From contig DVJH01000004.1 in NCBI GenBank assembly GCA_018710795.1, positions 1 to 35,907 on the forward strand: a DNA stretch of 35,907 nucleotides, given 5' to 3'. Origin of the DNA: Candidatus Galligastranaerophilus gallistercoris (GTDB taxonomy: Bacteria > Cyanobacteriota > Vampirovibrionia > Gastranaerophilales > Gastranaerophilaceae). This document shows, piece after piece, positions 17,368-25,228 of this stretch. Both the position numbers and the translations under genes were made by a program. Position 1 is the stretch's first letter; every line of letters starts with the position of its first letter. Under the pieces are notes generated by a model, which saw nothing but the letters and a program-made list of their open reading frames with translations, was not told the origin of the DNA and did not search any database.

Positions 17368-19230
17368 ATGAAACTTTTTTTAAAGAATAGTTTTTTAATT
17401 CTTTTATTTGCATTATATGCACTTTTTCGGCCTGTTTATGCTCAGATTGACACCGAGCCTGTAGAGGCATTCAAAAAAGAAATTTCAAAAAAACACAAAC
17501 TTCTTAATTTTGAAACAAAAACAATAAGCGCAATTTATCCTTCCGATACGATAAACAGACTCGGTATGAATTACCCCGGATACAGAGGCCCCGGGCAATT
17601 GGTCGTATATTATCCCGGATTTGATGAAACAACGGGCACAAACGAATACGGAACCGAAGCGGTTGTTGAAAATGGTACCGTCGTTAAATTAACGGGTGCC
17701 GATTCAATCATTCCTTCTAACGGTTTTGTAATCTCGGGGCACGGATCAAGCAAAAAATGGATTAAAGATAATTTGCATATCGGAACCAAAATAAAAGTTG
17801 AAGGCAATGTTTTAATTGCATATACAACCGCAGACAGCTATGTTTTTATGGCAAAAGAAAGAATAAAAGAAGCGGAAGAATTTATAAATAACGCTAAAAA
17901 AAGCGATGTTAAAACCCCTGAAGACAAAAAAGCCGCATATTATTTAAAAAAGGCAAAATCCGAAGCAAGAAAAGCGGAACATTCAAGAGAAAAAATGAAA
18001 AAAGAACATGCGCTCTCGTCCGTTGAATTGTCCAATCTTGCGATTAAATATGCTCTTCCATATATAGAAGATGAATTTAAAGGGGTTTGGCTCAGACCCT
18101 CCGAAAGAAATGTTTATGAAATAAGAAAAACTCTTGATAACATTCAAAAAACGGGCATTAAGGAAATATTTTTGGAAACCTATTTCCATGGTTATACAAT
18201 CTACCCGAGCAAAGTTATGAAAGAATACGGGCTTACCGTTCAAAATCCTAAATTTTTAATGTATGACCCGCTTAAAGCATACATAGATGAAGCTCATAAA
18301 AGAGGAATGAAAATTCATATATGGTTTGAATCTTTCTATATAGGAAATACTCCGCCAAGTTATGACGATAAAAGCATACTTTCAAAATACCCTTCCTGGG
18401 GAAACAAGAACCTTGCAAACTACGATTCAAAAACATACGTAAGACATAAAACCGAACATAACGGTTATTTTTTGGACCCTGCCAATCCTGAAGTAACAAC
18501 ATTTTTAACCGAACTTATAAATGAAATTGCAAATAAATACGATATAGACGGAATTAATCTTGATTATACAAGATACCCAAATTCCCAAAACAAAGACGTA
18601 CCGTCTTATAAATATTCAAATTGGGGGTATACCGAATTTGCAAGAAAAGAATTTACGGATTTATACGAAGTAGACCCCGTTGAAATTGAATATGACACAA
18701 TTATGTGGAATAAATGGGATGAATACAGACGGGAAAAAATCCACAATTATGTCAAACAAATTCATGATGCCCTGAAAGAGCCCGAAATCATTACGGATGA
18801 AAACGGAATGATTTATGAAGACAAAAAAGAAAACACAAAAGACATTCTTTTAACTGCGGTAATTTTCCCCAATTATGAAGTATGTCTTGAAACAAAACAG
18901 CAAAACTGGGCAAAATGGTCGAGGGAAAATTTGATAGACGGCGTTACGCCTCTGATTTTAACTTCCGATAATGAACTGTTTTATAAAATCTTAAAAGATG
19001 TCAAAAACAGGCTTTCAAATAAAACAAAAGTATACACGGGGCTTTTTGTGGGTTTTCTCGAAGCGGAACCCGAAGATTTATTAAGACAGATAAGCGTTTC
19101 GAGAAGCTTAAAATCGGAAGGAATTATTCTTTTTGACTGGGCTCATCTTCCCGTAAAATATCAAAATGCGCTCAGGTACAGAGTATTTCTGCCCAAAGGG
19201 GCAAAAGCGGCAAAATTAAAGTTTAAATAA
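17368..19230 (+). CDS. Secreted GHL10 (DUF187) family glycoside hydrolase-like protein
   Basis: A 620-residue exported protein. The signal peptide covers residues 1-25 with cleavage after VYA. An N-terminal beta domain (about 45-160, with VVENGTVVKL and GFVISGHGSSKKW) is followed by a basic helical linker (165-230). The GHL10 TIM barrel begins at about 236 with FKGVWLRPSE and contains GIKEIFLETY, HKRGMKIHIWFE and the conserved YDIDGINLDYTRYP near residue 400. This layout is familiar from cyanobacterial members. The family is thought to act on cell-wall or surface glycans, but its activity is poorly characterised. The ATG follows a TTATAGGG stretch with no Shine-Dalgarno, so a very short or absent leader is possible. 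Confidence 0.85.
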   Translation: MKLFLKNSFLILLFALYALFRPVYAQIDTEPVEAFKKEISKKHKLLNFETKTISAIYPSDTINRLGMNYPGYRGPGQLVVYYPGFDETTGTNEYGTEAVVENGTVVKLTGADSIIPSNGFVISGHGSSKKWIKDNLHIGTKIKVEGNVLIAYTTADSYVFMAKERIKEAEEFINNAKKSDVKTPEDKKAAYYLKKAKSEARKAEHSREKMKKEHALSSVELSNLAIKYALPYIEDEFKGVWLRPSERNVYEIRKTLDNIQKTGIKEIFLETYFHGYTIYPSKVMKEYGLTVQNPKFLMYDPLKAYIDEAHKRGMKIHIWFESFYIGNTPPSYDDKSILSKYPSWGNKNLANYDSKTYVRHKTEHNGYFLDPANPEVTTFLTELINEIANKYDIDGINLDYTRYPNSQNKDVPSYKYSNWGYTEFARKEFTDLYEVDPVEIEYDTIMWNKWDEYRREKIHNYVKQIHDALKEPEIITDENGMIYEDKKENTKDILLTAVIFPNYEVCLETKQQNWAKWSRENLIDGVTPLILTSDNELFYKILKDVKNRLSNKTKVYTGLFVGFLEAEPEDLLRQISVSRSLKSEGIILFDWAHLPVKYQNALRYRVFLPKGAKAAKLKFK

Positions 19231-19266
19231 TTTAAAATCAGGCTTTAAAAACTAAAATAAATTGTG

Positions 19267-19272
19267 TATAAT
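19267..19272 (+). promoter_or_regulatory. -10 box upstream of the hibernation factor gene
   Basis: A perfect TATAAT lies 70 bases before the hpf ATG, with only a poor TTTAAA-like -35 about 18 bases upstream. A leader of roughly 60 bases would follow, ending in a GGAG ribosome site eight bases before the ATG. Confidence 0.5.
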
Positions 19273-19341
19273 TATAAGATGATGTTTGAAAAATCGTTCA
19301 AGAAGGAAGTTATACTTTAGTTTAGAAACGGAGAAATTCTT

Positions 19342-19701
19342 ATGCACATTCATGTTAATGGCCGAAACGTTGAAATTACTGACGCAATCAAGGCTTATGC
19401 CAAAGAAAAGCTTGGTAAGGTTGCGGCGCATTATGACCAAATTCAGGCAATCGACATCATTTTGACGGTGATTAAAAACCCTTCGGTATCGGATTCCCAT
19501 GTAGCGGAAGTAAACTGCAAAGTTATGGGCGATATGATAAGAGTCGAAGAAAAAGCCGAATCAATGTATGCAAGCATCGACCTCATTTCGGATAAACTTG
19601 AAAGACAGGTAAGAAAATATAAAGAAAAAAATCTGAAATCAAAAACAAGTTCTGAATCGATAAGAACCGCTCCGACGACTGAATCTGCCGATGCGGAATA
19701 A
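19342..19701 (+). CDS. hpf: Ribosome hibernation promoting factor (HPF/RaiA), short form
   Basis: A 119-residue protein with the full RaiA/HPF beta-alpha-beta-beta-beta-alpha domain (residues 1-95). It begins MHIHVNGRNVEITDAIKAY and contains the SHVAEVNC strand and the MYASIDLISDKLERQVRKYK helix, followed by a Ser/Thr-rich disordered tail. It binds the small-subunit decoding region to shut down ribosomes in stationary phase or stress. The C-terminal dimerisation domain of long HPF (LrtA type, about 190 residues) is absent, so length is like E. coli YfiA/HPF. It has its own promoter and terminator and is apparently monocistronic. Confidence 0.9.
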   Translation: MHIHVNGRNVEITDAIKAYAKEKLGKVAAHYDQIQAIDIILTVIKNPSVSDSHVAEVNCKVMGDMIRVEEKAESMYASIDLISDKLERQVRKYKEKNLKSKTSSESIRTAPTTESADAE

Positions 19702-19721
19702 AATTTAATATTTTAAACGAT

Positions 19722-19747
19722 AAAGCCGCATAATATGCGGCTTTTTT
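19722..19747 (+). terminator. Rho-independent terminator of hpf
   Basis: AAAGCCGCAT (19722-19731) and ATGCGGCTTT (19735-19744) form a perfect 10-bp stem with a 3-base loop followed by a T-run. It lies 20 bases beyond the hpf stop. Confidence 0.9.
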
Positions 19748-19912
19748 AATTGCCGAAAAATTAAAAAAACTTAACATCTCTAAACCGACCAAATGTAGTA
19801 TTGTGCCTTGAATTGCTTGATTAAATAATAAAAAGAATATAGATTAAAATTATATAAATCCGCTAAAGTATTTTAAATTTTAGCCGATAACAAAGAGTAG
19901 CATGGGGCATAT

Positions 19913-21037
19913 ATGTTAAGCATAGATAAGAGTCTACAATTTGAAGGATTGGATAACTTTCTCTACGTTTCAAGCGAGTCGGTTACCAACACAATATTGC
20001 TGGTTGATGATGAAATTAACAACCTGCAGTTATTGAAGCGTGCTTTAAGAGGAAAATATAATATCTTAACCGCAAGCCAGGGCGCCGAAGGGCTTGATGT
20101 TTTAAAAGAAAATATTGAAAAAATATGCCTTATAATTTCGGATCATAAAATGCCCGTTATGGAAGGAACCGAATTTCTTGAAAAGGCAAATGAAATCGCC
20201 CCCGATGTTATTAAAATTTTGCTTACCGGTTTTTCAGATATTGAAATTTTAACCGATGCGGTCAACAAATGTAACTTATTTCAATATATAATGAAACCCT
20301 TTGACCCCAATGAACTCATAAACGTTGTTGAAAGCGGAATTGAAAAATATAATCTTTCAAGTTCAAGATCTTTGATGATGAAAGATTTAAGGGAATTATT
20401 TTATAAAACAATCAAATCAATTTCTGCGACACTCGACGCTAAAGATGCATACACCCACGGGCACTCAATGAGAGTTACCCTGTATTCCCTTATGCTTGCA
20501 AAAACTTTATATCCTGATGATGAAGAGTTTTTGCAAAATATTGAAATTGCAGGATTATTGCATGATGTCGGAAAAATTTCCATTCCGCAAAGAATAATTT
20601 GCAAACCCGGAAAATTAACCGATGAAGAGTTTCAAATTATGAAATCTCACCCCGTATGCTCCGAAAAACTTGTTGATAATATAAAACAATTGGGGCAAAT
20701 CGGCACATGGGTAAAAGCCCACCATGAAAGGTGGGACGGAAGGGGCTACCCCGACGGTCTTAAAGGCGAAGAAATTCCTTTATCTGCAAGAATAGTAGCA
20801 ATTGCAGACACATATGACGCTATGACCAGTACAAGATCATACAGAAAAGCTCTTGAACATATGGAAGCCATTAATGAAATTGAAAGATGCAAAGGCAGCC
20901 AATTTGACCCCGAGCTTGCGCAAAAATTTATTGATATGCAGGATTTGATATTGCAGGCAAAAGAAAATCCCGAAGAATTTTACGCAAAATACAGCGTTTT
21001 ACAGAAAAAAGTTGCCGAAAATATTCATAATATGTAA
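19913..21037 (+). CDS. Response regulator with HD-GYP cyclic-di-GMP phosphodiesterase domain
   Basis: A 374-residue RpfG-type protein. The receiver domain spans about residues 26-145, with the acidic pair in LLVDDE (32-33), phospho-acceptor Asp77 (IISDHKMP) and Lys129 (MKPFD). The HD-GYP domain (about 165-365) has the HD pair His217-Asp218 (LLHDVGK), HHERWDGRGYPDG at 270-282 and the following IVAIADTYDAMTS, all characteristic of active enzymes that hydrolyse cyclic-di-GMP. No histidine kinase is adjacent, so its partner lies elsewhere. The ribosome site is GGGG six bases before the ATG. About 165 bases upstream carry no gene. The gene ends 3 bases from a convergent dehydrogenase gene. Confidence 0.92.
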   Translation: MLSIDKSLQFEGLDNFLYVSSESVTNTILLVDDEINNLQLLKRALRGKYNILTASQGAEGLDVLKENIEKICLIISDHKMPVMEGTEFLEKANEIAPDVIKILLTGFSDIEILTDAVNKCNLFQYIMKPFDPNELINVVESGIEKYNLSSSRSLMMKDLRELFYKTIKSISATLDAKDAYTHGHSMRVTLYSLMLAKTLYPDDEEFLQNIEIAGLLHDVGKISIPQRIICKPGKLTDEEFQIMKSHPVCSEKLVDNIKQLGQIGTWVKAHHERWDGRGYPDGLKGEEIPLSARIVAIADTYDAMTSTRSYRKALEHMEAINEIERCKGSQFDPELAQKFIDMQDLILQAKENPEEFYAKYSVLQKKVAENIHNM

Positions 21038-21040
21038 TTT

Positions 21041-22009
21041 TTAAACTTTTAACAAAATTTTAATCGTATCTTTTTGTCTGTTTAATTCAAAACCCTTTAG
21101 CGCATCTTCAAAAGGGAGAATTTTTGTAATCAACGGTTTTGTATTAATCTTCCCTTTTTCCATAAGTCTTATAACGGGTTCAAATCTTCCGCATCTTGAA
21201 CCTATGACGGTTATTTCATCTACGACGACACTTGCAAGGTTTAACCCTTCTTTTGCCGCAATCGTGCTTTTTAAAACAAGTATTCCTCTCGGGCGAACCA
21301 GACTTAAAGAAGTTTCAAACCCGCCGACGGACCCCGTTGCTTCAATTACGATATCATAAGTTTTAAGTTCGTCTTCTTTAATTTCATCAAGAAGTTTAAT
21401 TTTGCCGCCAGCATTTTTTGTAATTTGCAATTTTTCGATATGTTTTCCTATATGAACGTAATCTACATTCATTGCGCTCATAACGGTTGAAATACATAAG
21501 CCCAATTTTCCGTCGCCAAGTATTGCAACTTTATCCATGGGTTTAATTTGAATTTGTTCGAAAATTTCATAAGCGGCAGCCAGAGGCTCAACAAAAACCG
21601 CCGTTTCATCATCGACATTATCGGGAATTAAAACAAGGTTTGAAAAAGGCAGGGTGAAATATTCGCTAAAACACCCGTCTTTATTGAAAATGCCTAAAGT
21701 CTGCCTGTTTTTGCAGTGTCTTTGAAGATTATTAAAACAATCTATGCAATTGTTGCACCCGAGGTTAATTTCCCCCGCAACTCTTTTTCCCTTTATGGAA
21801 GAATGTTTTTTATCATAAACATCTTCAACAATGCCGACAAATTCATGTCCCAAAACGCCATTATATCCCATATAGCCTTTTGTGATTTCTTCATCCGTGT
21901 TGCAGATGCCAAGCATTTTTGGTTTTATTAAAACTTCATTTTCTTTTAATTCGGGTTTTTCATAATCTTCAACAAATTTTAATTCCCGATTAAAAATAAC
22001 AGCTTTCAT
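21041..22009 (-). CDS. Zinc-dependent MDR-family alcohol/polyol dehydrogenase
   Basis: A 322-residue medium-chain dehydrogenase. Catalytic zinc ligands Cys36, His55 and Glu56 (GHEFVG) and four structural-zinc cysteines 85, 88, 91 and 99 are present. The Rossmann motif is AILGDGKLGL at about 168-177, with glycine spacing slightly unlike the canonical GxGxxG. It resembles threonine or sorbitol dehydrogenase-like enzymes; the substrate is not evident. Its ATG follows the TAA of trxB with no gap (TAAATG), so it is translationally coupled to trxB. Confidence 0.88.
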   Translation of the reverse strand: MKAVIFNRELKFVEDYEKPELKENEVLIKPKMLGICNTDEEITKGYMGYNGVLGHEFVGIVEDVYDKKHSSIKGKRVAGEINLGCNNCIDCFNNLQRHCKNRQTLGIFNKDGCFSEYFTLPFSNLVLIPDNVDDETAVFVEPLAAAYEIFEQIQIKPMDKVAILGDGKLGLCISTVMSAMNVDYVHIGKHIEKLQITKNAGGKIKLLDEIKEDELKTYDIVIEATGSVGGFETSLSLVRPRGILVLKSTIAAKEGLNLASVVVDEITVIGSRCGRFEPVIRLMEKGKINTKPLITKILPFEDALKGFELNRQKDTIKILLKV

Positions 22010-22966
22010 TTATGCCTTCAGTGCTCCTTCTTTAATTAACATGTCAACTTCTTCAAGATACCTAACCGCGCTCATTCCCGCAACGGCACCGTCTGAGACT
22101 GCGGTTATAACCTGTCTTAAGGGGGTTTTTCTGACGTCCCCCGCCGCAAAAACGCCGACTTCGCTTGTTCTCATATTTTCATCAACCCTTATAAACCCTT
22201 TTTCATCCTGAATGATTTGACCGTTTATAAGTTCAACATTCGGCGAAAAACCTATATAAGGGAAAACGCCCTGAATATTTAATTCTTTTTTATCGTCTGT
22301 TTTTACGTTTTTATAAATAAGCTTTTCAACCCTTTTTTCTCCTTGAATTTCAAGAGGAATAGAATCAAAAATAAATTCTATTTTATTATTTTCAAATGCT
22401 CTTTTTTGAACGATTTTATCCGCGCGGAGTTCGTCTCTTCTGTGCATTATATAAACCTTTTTGGCAAATTTTGTTAAATATATTCCTTCTTCAACGGCAG
22501 CATTACCCCCGCCTATTACGACAACTTCTTTATCTTTATAAAAGGCTCCGTCGCAAACGGCGCAGTAGCTGACTCCTTTCCCGAGAAATTCCGCTTCGCC
22601 CCTTATACCTAATTTTGCAGATTTTGCACCCGTTGCAACAATAACGGTTCTTGCTTTATATGTATCTTTAAGGGTTTTAATTGTTTTGATATCGGAAATT
22701 AAATCTATACTTTGAATTTCTTCATTTGTGAATTTTTGAATGTTAAATTTGTTAATGTGTTCTTCAAATTTTTCGGCAAGCTCCCACCCTTCAATTAAAG
22801 GGAAGCCCAGATAATTTTCAATTTCAAGATAATTAACGGGCTGACCGCCTAAAGTGTTGGTATCGATTATTGCAACGTCAATGTTTCCTCTTTTTGCGTA
22901 TAATGCGGCGCTCATTCCTGCGGGGCCTCCGCCTAAAACGAGGCAGTCAAAAATCTTCTCTCCCAT
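22010..22966 (-). CDS. trxB: Thioredoxin reductase
   Basis: A 318-residue flavoprotein of the low-molecular-weight thioredoxin reductase type. The FAD-binding GGGPAGMSAA is at residues 12-21, the redox-active pair Cys135-Cys138 is in SYCAVCDG, the NADPH-binding GGGNAAVEE is at 152-160, and the C-terminal FAD motif is GVFAAGDVR. It transfers electrons from NADPH to thioredoxin. The active site has Ala-Val between the cysteines where Ala-Thr is more usual, a minor variation. It lies between a secreted protein gene (upstream) and a coupled MDR dehydrogenase (downstream). No thioredoxin gene is adjacent. A ferredoxin- or NADH-linked relative cannot be excluded. Confidence 0.92.
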   Translation of the reverse strand: MGEKIFDCLVLGGGPAGMSAALYAKRGNIDVAIIDTNTLGGQPVNYLEIENYLGFPLIEGWELAEKFEEHINKFNIQKFTNEEIQSIDLISDIKTIKTLKDTYKARTVIVATGAKSAKLGIRGEAEFLGKGVSYCAVCDGAFYKDKEVVVIGGGNAAVEEGIYLTKFAKKVYIMHRRDELRADKIVQKRAFENNKIEFIFDSIPLEIQGEKRVEKLIYKNVKTDDKKELNIQGVFPYIGFSPNVELINGQIIQDEKGFIRVDENMRTSEVGVFAAGDVRKTPLRQVITAVSDGAVAGMSAVRYLEEVDMLIKEGALKA

Positions 22967-22975
22967 TTGCTTAAA

Positions 22976-23470
22976 TTAATCTCCTGCTATTTTTTGACCG
23001 ATTACTTTATATTTTACTACATCTTTTGAAATTAAGTTATTGCCCGAATCATATTTTTCTATACTGAATGTATCCGTGCCTTTAAATATGTCCCCATCAA
23101 GGATAAATTCGGGCTCTTCAATATGTTTGTATTTATAGCCTTTATGAGTGAATTCTTTTGTTCTTAAAAATTTAAGGCGTTTTCCGTCCAGATTATCGAG
23201 CGCATTATCAACCGTAATTGCCGATTTTGCACCCGTCAGACTGTTTTCTAAAAATATGACGTTATTGTGTCCCGATAAGTTCCAAATATCTACGCTCACA
23301 GGGTTAAATTTTGCATAATTATTTGATGATTCAATTTTGCTTGTAACATGCCATGTTCCGAAAAACCCCTTAAAAATTTCGTCATAGCTGGTTGAGCCCC
23401 TTAAAACTTTAGCATTTATCGGGCAGACAAATAAAAATAAAAAAACGATAAGAATAAAAACTTTTTTCAT
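22976..23470 (-). CDS. Secreted protein of unknown function
   Basis: A 164-residue protein with a clear signal peptide (residues 1-20, ending INA-K). The mature part is about 144 residues and strand-rich, starting with FFGTWHVTSK, which recalls small lipocalin-like barrels where a GxW motif opens the first strand; that comparison is only suggestive. No cysteine pair or catalytic motif is seen. It precedes trxB by 9 bases in the same direction and is probably co-transcribed with it. Confidence 0.7.
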   Translation of the reverse strand: MKKVFILIVFLFLFVCPINAKVLRGSTSYDEIFKGFFGTWHVTSKIESSNNYAKFNPVSVDIWNLSGHNNVIFLENSLTGAKSAITVDNALDNLDGKRLKFLRTKEFTHKGYKYKHIEEPEFILDGDIFKGTDTFSIEKYDSGNNLISKDVVKYKVIGQKIAGD

Positions 23471-23627
23471 TAATTTTATTTTAATTATAAAAATATTCTT
23501 TTCAAAAGCCCCTGAACGAGCTAATTATAAATTATTAATCATACGGCTTGAATTTATTTCTTTTTTGAAATATGCTTGAATTTGCAATTGGGGAAGCAGT
23601 TTTCCCAGACTTCACAATTTAATACAT

Positions 23628-23704
23628 GGCGGGCATCGCCAAGCGGTTAAGGCCTCGGATTGTGGTTCCGATATGCGTGGGTTCGAATCCCACTGTCCGC
23701 CCCA
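23628..23704 (+). tRNA. tRNA-His (anticodon GTG)
   Basis: A full cloverleaf is visible. The acceptor stem GCGGGCA pairs with TGTCCGC (one G-U). Anticodon stem TCGGA/TCCGA surrounds the loop TTGTGGT with anticodon GTG at 23662-23664, and the T-arm carries GGTTCGAATCC. The extra G at 23628 opposite discriminator C at 23701 is the histidine tRNA identity element, and CCA (23702-23704) is encoded in the DNA. A 60-base region between the secreted protein gene and the tRNA shows no other gene. Confidence 0.97.
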
Positions 23705-23714
23705 TTTTTAAATC

Positions 23715-23740
23715 AGCCTCTTTAAAAAGGAGGCTTTTTT
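23715..23740 (+). terminator. Rho-independent terminator of tRNA-His
   Basis: AGCCTCTTT (23715-23723) pairs with AAGGAGGCT (23727-23735), with one wobble, followed by six Ts. It lies 10 bases after the tRNA. Confidence 0.85.
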
Positions 23741-23770
23741 AATAGGACAGTGCGGTTTTATTATTTATTG

Positions 23771-24085
23771 CTATGCAACATGCAAAGAAAAGCCTAATTC
23801 TTTCAATAATTTCCCTATTGTATCCAGCCTCGGTACTCGTTCTCCTTTGAACATTTCGTATAACGCGGCTCTTGTAATTCCCGTTTTTTGTGAAAATTCG
23901 CTTATGCTCATACGCGCTTTTATTACTTGTTCCAAAGATTGAAAAAATAAATCATAATCTCCGTCCGTGATAAATTCTTGTATTGCCGCATCCAGATACA
24001 TTTTTTGATATTCTATATCTTGTAAAACATTGTTCATGTGTTCTTCGTGGGTTATATTTTCGGATTTGATTTTTTCTATATCCAT
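23771..24085 (-). CDS. HI1420-type antitoxin with XRE helix-turn-helix
   Basis: A 104-residue antitoxin, counted from ATG 24085, which has an AAAGG site 10 bases upstream; the longer frame from 24136 overlaps the toxin gene and lacks one. The pattern YLDAAIQEFITDGDYDLFFQ followed by the helix-turn-helix ISEFSQKTGITRAALYEMF and the ending LLKELGFSLHV matches the putative addiction-module antidote family (HI1420/TIGR02684-like). It would bind its toxin and the operator at 24413-24430. It is one base from the toxin stop, toxin first, which is the usual order for this HigBA-like family. Confidence 0.88.
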   Translation of the reverse strand: MDIEKIKSENITHEEHMNNVLQDIEYQKMYLDAAIQEFITDGDYDLFFQSLEQVIKARMSISEFSQKTGITRAALYEMFKGERVPRLDTIGKLLKELGFSLHVA

Positions 24086-24086
24086 T

Positions 24087-24404
24087 TTATTTATACCTTT
24101 CGTTAAATTCTTGTAAGTATTTTTTCGCAAGTTCAATATCCTTTGATTGTTTTGATTTATTTCCCGCCGATAAAAATATAATTATTACATCGTTATATTC
24201 ATACGCATATATTCGATAGCCTGCACCTTCAACAAATTTTATTTCGGTCAAATTATCAAATTTTTTGTGTGTACCCAAATTTCCCAATTTTATACGGTCA
24301 ATTCTTCTGTCTATAATTACCCTGATACTTTTATCCAAAGAATTATACCATTCAAGATACGGGCATTTATTATCAAGCGTTTTATAATAAATAACTTCTT
24401 TCAT
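24087..24404 (-). CDS. HI1419-type (RelE/HigB superfamily) toxin
   Basis: A 105-residue toxin of the phage Gp49-like/HI1419 addiction-module killer family. The typical features are IDRRIDRIKLGNLG at about residues 31-44, the GAGYRIYAY strand near 63-71, and the C-terminal SAGNKSKQSKDIELAK. Relatives are ribosome-dependent mRNA interferases, so translation inhibition is expected but not shown. The start lies a few bases after a strong promoter. It forms a complete type II module with the antitoxin immediately downstream, next to tRNA-His and a broken glycosyltransferase gene. Confidence 0.88.
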   Translation of the reverse strand: MKEVIYYKTLDNKCPYLEWYNSLDKSIRVIIDRRIDRIKLGNLGTHKKFDNLTEIKFVEGAGYRIYAYEYNDVIIIFLSAGNKSKQSKDIELAKKYLQEFNERYK

Positions 24405-24410
24405 ATTTAT

Positions 24411-24439
24411 ATTGTATCGAAAAAGATACAGTAAGTCAA
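24411..24439 (-). promoter_or_regulatory. Promoter and operator of the toxin-antitoxin operon
   Basis: On the minus strand TTGACT (24439-24434) and TACAAT (24416-24411) are spaced by exactly 17 bases. A perfect inverted repeat TGTATC-N6-GATACA at 24413-24430 overlaps the -10 box and spacer, the expected position for autorepression by the helix-turn-helix antitoxin. Confidence 0.8.
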
Positions 24440-24558
24440 TTGATAATAAGGCACTGTTTATAAAATGTTGTTATAGTTGTTTTCTGTTGGTATGCATCCT
24501 GTTTTTTATTCTTAATATGGATAATAAAACAATTTGTATCTGCAAAATATTAAATTAA

Positions 24559-25140
24559 ACATATATAAATATTACAAAATTTCATTCTGTAACAAAATGT
24601 AAAAACGATTTTCAAAACGAAATTTTTAAATTTTCGCCTACCGCCTGGACAAAAGCATATAAAAAAGAGTTTCTTATTAAAAACGATATAAAATTTCAGC
24701 ATATAAAAATCTGGCAGGACCAGATATTTTTTATAAAATCAATGCTTCTGGCAGATAAAATAAACATTTTGAATGAAAATATTTATTGTTACCAAAAAAA
24801 GCGCAAAGGTTCCGTTACCTCAGTTAAAGAAAAAACCGATTTTTCGCCCGTCAATGTCTTTTTTGAAGTTCAAAAATTTACGAATGAAAGAATAATCCTT
24901 GATAAATATTTCTTAAAAGCTGCGTTTTGGCTCTCAAAAATGAGAAAAGATTTAAAAAAAGAATATTTTCTTGAATTTAAAAAAGTTCTAAACTATATGA
25001 AAAAAAATTATAAAAAAGATTATTACCCGTTTTTTCATCCCGAATGTTTTGATTCCTATTGTCTTTTAAAATTAAAGTATATAACTGCGATAATAAAATC
25101 AAAAACCTTTCAATTTTTAAATAAAATGTTAACTTCATAA
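24559..25140 (+). pseudogene. 3' remnant of a family 2 glycosyltransferase gene
   Basis: The frame is open from after a TAA at 24556-24558 to the stop at 25140, but the first ATG is at 24742, well inside conserved sequence. Translation from about 24589 gives a VTKCKND segment, then SPTAWTKAYKKEFL and IKIWQDQIFFIKSMLLADKINILNENIYCY. These match the C-terminal half of the WbbD-like GT2 domain (acceptor-side acidic motif and the following helix), so the nucleotide-sugar binding half is missing. The likely explanation is a 5' deletion when the toxin-antitoxin module or other DNA arrived. Positions 24440-24558 show no gene. Confidence 0.7.
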
Positions 25141-25186
25141 AGCGGGGGTTTTTAAAATTTTGTTATATTTTCTCTTTTTGAATTTA

Positions 25187-25195
25187 TGCTACAAT
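25187..25195 (+). promoter_or_regulatory. Extended -10 promoter of galE
   Basis: TGCTACAAT is an extended -10 element 34 bases before the galE ATG. No good -35 box is at the right distance, which is common with TGn-type promoters. Confidence 0.55.
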
Positions 25196-25228
25196 CATTA
25201 AACTAAAAGCTTTTTTTAAGGAGATTTT

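Noticed and set aside
23590..23606. GGGAA/TTCCC inverted repeat before tRNA-His as a possible operator or terminator
   Set aside because: The stem is only five bases, has no T-run, and no promoter elements line up with it.
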